From an uncultured Lachnospiraceae bacterium (lineage in GTDB: Bacteria; Bacillota; Clostridia; Lachnospirales; Lachnospiraceae), in the NCBI GenBank assembly GCA_900546495.1, contig URDN01000004.1:1-64000 (forward strand): 64,000 bases of DNA, in the 5' to 3' direction. This document shows positions 60,671 through 64,000 of the stretch, piece by piece (positions within the stretch are counted from its first letter, which is position 1; the number at the start of each line of letters is the position of its first letter). A program made the translations under genes and the position numbers. The notes beneath the pieces were generated by a model. It saw nothing but the letters and a program-made list of their open reading frames with translations, was not told the DNA's origin and did no database searches.

Positions 60671-61579
60671 ATGAAACCAGAGGGAAGCAAGGTAAACTAC
60701 AGAGAGTTGGCAGAACGTTTTTATGCATTGGATACAGAAGTATACGAAGCATCCGGAAGTGAACTGGGGAAAGTATTTCCGGGACCGAAACATATTTCAG
60801 AAAAACAGATTCTGAAGGATTTTGAACGGGAGAATGATGAGAAAATCAAAGACGAGCTGATCCTGATTGGAAACATGATCAAGATCATTCAGGAGCGGGG
60901 GGGCCGCTATGAGGAATTTTTCATTCGTTATCAGCATCTGTGCAAAGATGTGATGGATGTGATGGAGGATGAAGGATTCCGTGATCAGATTTCCAGAGAT
61001 TTTACAAAAGATCATTTTGGTCTGATGTACAAGACAGAAAAAAACCATATCGTAGTCTGCATCGCCAGAGAGACCGGAGCAGGCGGACACGAGATTGGTT
61101 CCAGACTGGCAAAACGTCTTGGTTTTTCCTTTTACGATGATTCTGTGCTGGATCTGATGATCGATGAACTGGATGAGAAAATGCCGGGAATCGGTGGCAA
61201 AGATGCACATTTTATCAAGCAGAGCCGCGTGATCAAATCCATTGCAGAAGCCGGAGACTGTGTCATTGTAGGACGCAGCTGCGGTCATGTACTGATGACA
61301 AATAATGTTCCGCGTTTGAGCGTATTTATTGGTGCACCATATGAAAACCGTGTCCGCAGAAAAATGCTGCTCAATGATCAGGACCGCAGAGAAGCAGAGG
61401 AGTTTATCCGTAAGACAGACAAACGCAGAAAAACTTCCTATGATTATTATACCGGTAAAAAATGGGGCAACCCGGCAGATTTTGATATTTGCATCAACAG
61501 TGCATGCTATGGTATTGAGGGAACCGTTGATCTGCTTGAAAAACTGGTAAAATATTCACTGGAGCAGAAACAGAACTGA
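60671..61579 (+). CDS. Cytidylate kinase-like family protein
   Basis: 302 residues. The N-terminal ~125 residues are helical and of unknown role. From HIVVCIARETGAGGHEIGSRLAKRLG (~119-144) it has the P-loop of the cytidylate kinase-like (Cytidylate_kin2) family, where the usual GxxxxGK[ST] is altered. VIVGRSCGHVLM and RLSVFIGAPYENRVRRKM follow, then a lid-like segment RRKTSYDYYTGKKWGNPADFDICINS. Relatives in Firmicutes are common but unproven as CMP kinases. AAGGAGAG site overlaps the lipoprotein stop region, suggesting translational coupling. Confidence 0.82.
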   Translation: MKPEGSKVNYRELAERFYALDTEVYEASGSELGKVFPGPKHISEKQILKDFERENDEKIKDELILIGNMIKIIQERGGRYEEFFIRYQHLCKDVMDVMEDEGFRDQISRDFTKDHFGLMYKTEKNHIVVCIARETGAGGHEIGSRLAKRLGFSFYDDSVLDLMIDELDEKMPGIGGKDAHFIKQSRVIKSIAEAGDCVIVGRSCGHVLMTNNVPRLSVFIGAPYENRVRRKMLLNDQDRREAEEFIRKTDKRRKTSYDYYTGKKWGNPADFDICINSACYGIEGTVDLLEKLVKYSLEQKQN

Positions 61580-61631
61580 CCTCAGCGGGAAATGGGATGG
61601 ACTTCGCAGTGATCATGCAAAGAAATCTTGT

Positions 61632-61815
61632 ATTTATCTCAGTCGAGAAGACTCCCACTTCTGCAAGTGGTGAGTAATAACAAGTCTTTCTCAGTGGGAG
61701 TACAATCTCCGACTGAGATAAACGCTCCGCGAGGATGTGCAGTGATTCTGAGAAGAATATGTCAGCTTTCGCTGACCAGAATCACGCACCAAGTCTCACG
61801 TGCGTTCGACTTGAA
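61632..61815 (+). repeat. Family 1 hairpin repeat, full copy R11
   Basis: 184 bp, nearly identical to R1 (including the TTTCGCTGAC loop in module B). It lies between the kinase-like gene and the AraC-type gene. Confidence 0.92.
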
Positions 61816-61860
61816 ATCATGCGGGCATTGTAAATAAGACCGCCAGAGAAAGGATCGTTT

Positions 61861-63087
61861 GTGGGGGAGTTATTTTTAGGAACACAGCTCGTAAAACTGA
61901 TGAAAGCATCTATTTGCAGGTATGATGCCAGTACGGGATATTGTCAGAATTTTGGCGAGAAGCAGGAAGCATACATGGCTTCGGAAGAACAGAAGAAGAT
62001 TTTGGAAGATTGCTTTCAATTGCAGCATGGTGAATATCCGAACATTTATATGCTGGAATCTGACATTCTGGTGGCAGAGATTTCGCATGAGGATGCGCCG
62101 AATGTATGGAACTTGTTTGGACCGATTATTCTGGCACCAACGTCGGAAAAACGCTTTACTCATGCGAACAAGAAGTATCACATGTTGAAAAAAGCCGGAT
62201 TGAACCTGCAGATGTGTGAGCTGGATACCTTTGTGACGGGTATTTTACTGTGCTTTTATTTCCTTACCGGCAGAGAATTGAGTGTGGCAGAGTTCTGGGC
62301 ACATAATAAAGAATCTATGCCAAAGGTTGTAGGCGCCCGGGAAGAGATGGTGAAGAATCTGTTTCGGTATCAGGAAAAAGAAGGGGTTGGCTTGCACAAT
62401 CCTTATGAACAGGAACAGCGGGAACAGGAAGCAATCCGACATGGTGATATTGCGGCATTGAACCGAAGCATCTCAGAGACCTATGAAGGACAGATTGGGC
62501 GACTGGCAAAAGATTCGCTGCGCCATCACAAAAATGTGGCAGTCGGAAATATTACACTGGCATCCAGAACGGCAGTAGAGGCTGGCGTCAGTGTGGAAAA
62601 ATCTTTTACTATGGCAGATAATTTTATCCAACAGATAGAAGAAATTGATAATGTAGTGGAAGTAGAGGCATTTAAGCGTGAAGCACAACGACTTTATGCG
62701 GCAGCTGTTGCCGAAGAACAGAAGACAGAGCAGTCAGGATATAAAAATCCATTGGTGGGTGAAGTAAAGGATTATATCTTCCGACATTTTCATGATTCGA
62801 TTCAGATTACGGATATTGCAAAACATCTGAATGTGAATCCGGATTACCTGTCACATCTGTTTAAAAAGCAGGAAAATATCACCATCAAGCGGTATATTCT
62901 GAAGGAGAAGATCCGAAGGAGCAGGAATCTGTTGCAGTATTCGGATTATTCGATTCAGGAGATCAGTTTTTATCTGGGATTTAGTTCCCAGAGCCATTTC
63001 TGCAAGGTGTTTCAGGAGATGACCGGAGAGACGCCGGGACGCTACCGGAAGCAGTTTGTACATCGTACGAAGTGGAAGATTGTGTAA
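61861..63087 (+). CDS. AraC family transcriptional regulator
   Basis: 408 residues. The long N-terminal region (~residues 1-290) is a sensor of unknown ligand; it has no membrane segment. The C-terminal AraC domain (~300-400) has VKDYIFRHFHDSIQITDIAKHLNVNPDYLSHLFKKQ and YSIQEISFYLGFSSQSHFCKVFQEMTGETPGRYRKQ, both helix-turn-helix units complete. Start GTG 61861 with AAAGGA upstream. It reads towards the GH30-like gene, which it may control. Confidence 0.88.
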   Translation: MGELFLGTQLVKLMKASICRYDASTGYCQNFGEKQEAYMASEEQKKILEDCFQLQHGEYPNIYMLESDILVAEISHEDAPNVWNLFGPIILAPTSEKRFTHANKKYHMLKKAGLNLQMCELDTFVTGILLCFYFLTGRELSVAEFWAHNKESMPKVVGAREEMVKNLFRYQEKEGVGLHNPYEQEQREQEAIRHGDIAALNRSISETYEGQIGRLAKDSLRHHKNVAVGNITLASRTAVEAGVSVEKSFTMADNFIQQIEEIDNVVEVEAFKREAQRLYAAAVAEEQKTEQSGYKNPLVGEVKDYIFRHFHDSIQITDIAKHLNVNPDYLSHLFKKQENITIKRYILKEKIRRSRNLLQYSDYSIQEISFYLGFSSQSHFCKVFQEMTGETPGRYRKQFVHRTKWKIV

Positions 63088-63105
63088 AAAAGAAATAAGA
63101 AATAT

Positions 63106-63150
63106 AAAAAACAGCTAAGATAATTGATATATTTTGGCTGTTTTTTATTT
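63106..63150 (+). terminator. Terminator after AraC-type gene
   Basis: AAAAAACAGC / GCTGTTTTTT around a 21-base loop, with T tail. Confidence 0.85.
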
Positions 63151-63233
63151 TATACTGGATATTAAGGTAGGGAGTTTTTCTTATATCCCCAAAGAAAAGT
63201 AAAACTGCCAAAACGAGGAGGAGGAGAGATCAC

Positions 63234-64000
63234 ATGAAAAGGATGAGACAATTTGCAAGTCTGATCGCGGCAGCGGCTATGGTTGTCACCAGTGTTCCGA
63301 TGAACGGCTGGACGGTACAGGCACAGGCAGCAACCACACCGACAGTAGATACTACGGTTAAACTGAAACCGGCGGAAGCATCTACATTCAATGATACGAA
63401 TAAGGATGGACTTGGCGAATTTCAGGGATGGGGCACATCCCTGTGCTGGTGGGCAAATCGAATCGGTTACAGTGACAAATTAACAGAGCAGGCAGCAAAC
63501 CTGTTTTTCAGTGCGGATGGACTGAACATGAACATCGGTCGTTATAATATTGGCGGCGGTGATGATGTAGCAGATACTGTGACTACTACAAAGGTACCGG
63601 TAAATGAGAATGCAACATTTTATGATCTGGCAGCAGGAACGTATACTTACAATGGAACAAGTGGAAAAGCAGAGACATATACCAAAATGAAGGATATGAC
63701 TTATTCCCGTTCCGATGCTGAGTTCGGAATTACCAAAGGGGAGAAAGTTGGTTCTTTCAACAAACTTGGCTGGATCAATAAACTTGACGATGCTGCTGGT
63801 TCAGGCGATAATCTGCGTTATAACGTAAACGTAGAAGAAGCTGGTGAATATACCGTAAAACTTCTGCTGACACTGGAAGGAACAAACAGCAGAGATGTGG
63901 CAATCCGTGTTAATGACGACAGCACTCAGGATAAAGTTATTTCTTCAAGTGACATTAATAGCAGTATTATTGCAGAGGGTACCAATAACGGAAGCCATTG
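63234..64000 (+). CDS. Secreted GH30-like glycosidase, partial (runs off the window)
   Basis: An open frame from ATG 63234 to the window end, 255 codons, behind GAGGAGGAGAGA. Signal peptide ~1-33 (ends VQAQA). Residues ~62-105 read EFQGWGTSLCWWANRIGYSD.. and LFFSADGLNMNIGRYNIGGGDD, which resembles the start of the barrel in GH30 endo-beta-1,6-galactanase-type enzymes. At about residue 108 the barrel is interrupted by an inserted beta-sandwich (YDLAAGTYTYNG.., AGEYTVKLLLTLEGTN..), likely a CBM35-like module. Catalytic residues lie beyond the window. Probably another host-glycan enzyme. Confidence 0.75.
   Translation, partial: MKRMRQFASLIAAAAMVVTSVPMNGWTVQAQAATTPTVDTTVKLKPAEASTFNDTNKDGLGEFQGWGTSLCWWANRIGYSDKLTEQAANLFFSADGLNMNIGRYNIGGGDDVADTVTTTKVPVNENATFYDLAAGTYTYNGTSGKAETYTKMKDMTYSRSDAEFGITKGEKVGSFNKLGWINKLDDAAGSGDNLRYNVNVEEAGEYTVKLLLTLEGTNSRDVAIRVNDDSTQDKVISSSDINSSIIAEGTNNGSH

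Overview
The window is a low-GC Firmicute chromosome segment, most likely from a spore-forming, mucus-associated gut member of Lachnospiraceae (a Ruminococcus torques / Mediterraneibacter type of organism). The evidence is Gram-positive ribosome binding sites, a metG-tatD-rsmA block, a spoIID-spoIIQ pair, a Pst operon whose PstS has its two halves in swapped order, an FMN riboswitch in front of ribD-ribE-ribBA-ribH, and large secreted mucin-type glycosidases ending in GWW..NGKVDF repeats. Species assignment is inference. I see no rRNA, tRNA, CRISPR array or complete transposase.

Layout. 1-0.9 kb: edge of a decayed integrative element (ParE-like toxin, integrase stub). 1.0-3.2 kb: Hsp20 under a CIRCE-like operator, then a MATE exporter. 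3.4-4.06 kb: palindromic non-coding DNA. 4.1-7.7 kb: metG-tatD-rsmA. 7.75-10 kb: spoIID and a SpoIIQ-like gene among MITE copies. 10.4-13.6 kb: GIY-YIG protein, TrmB, DacF-type carboxypeptidase. 14.0-18.3 kb: MFS transporter with a leader peptide, then an Hpt / GGDEF-REC-HD-GYP signalling pair. 18.4-19.9 kb: repeat-rich decayed locus with a gamma-carbonic anhydrase. 20.0-31.4 kb: phosphate block with a micro-ORF transcript, pstSCAB-phoU, a secreted phosphatase, a YibE/F protein and a Na/Pi cotransporter; three promoters carry TTTACA repeats in 11-bp phase (candidate Pho boxes). 31.7-35 kb: HAD phosphatase, histidine phosphatase, GNAT, MATE. 35.7-46.8 kb: GH101 endo-alpha-N-acetylgalactosaminidase, PrsA-like foldase and a giant beta-helix protein. 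47-51.8 kb: AraC regulator, second MFS, D-2-hydroxyacid dehydrogenase, UPF0104 membrane protein. 51.8-56.8 kb: riboflavin operon and a HAD phosphatase. 57-61.6 kb: PutP, TetR, lipoprotein, cytidylate-kinase-like protein. 61.9-64 kb: AraC regulator and the start of a GH30-like secreted glycosidase.

The most unusual content is non-coding. (1) A ~184-bp multi-hairpin repeat (called family 1 here) occurs in six full and five partial copies and its modules also occur separately. (2) A ~185-bp MITE-like repeat (family 2) has ~17-bp terminal inverted repeats and, in two copies, perfect 7-bp target duplications; one copy abuts the spoIID stop codon and another splits the riboflavin operon. (3) A short terminator-bounded transcript upstream of pstS carries three tiny ORFs (3, 6 and 7 codons), each with a strong Shine-Dalgarno sequence. 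(4) Two unrelated genes share a 5'-UTR hairpin with a nearly identical 20-base arm.

Functionally, the window suggests host-glycan foraging (GH101, beta-helix protein, GH30-like enzyme, with a foldase and regulators alongside), phosphate scavenging (secreted phosphatase plus two phosphate uptake systems) and de novo riboflavin synthesis.
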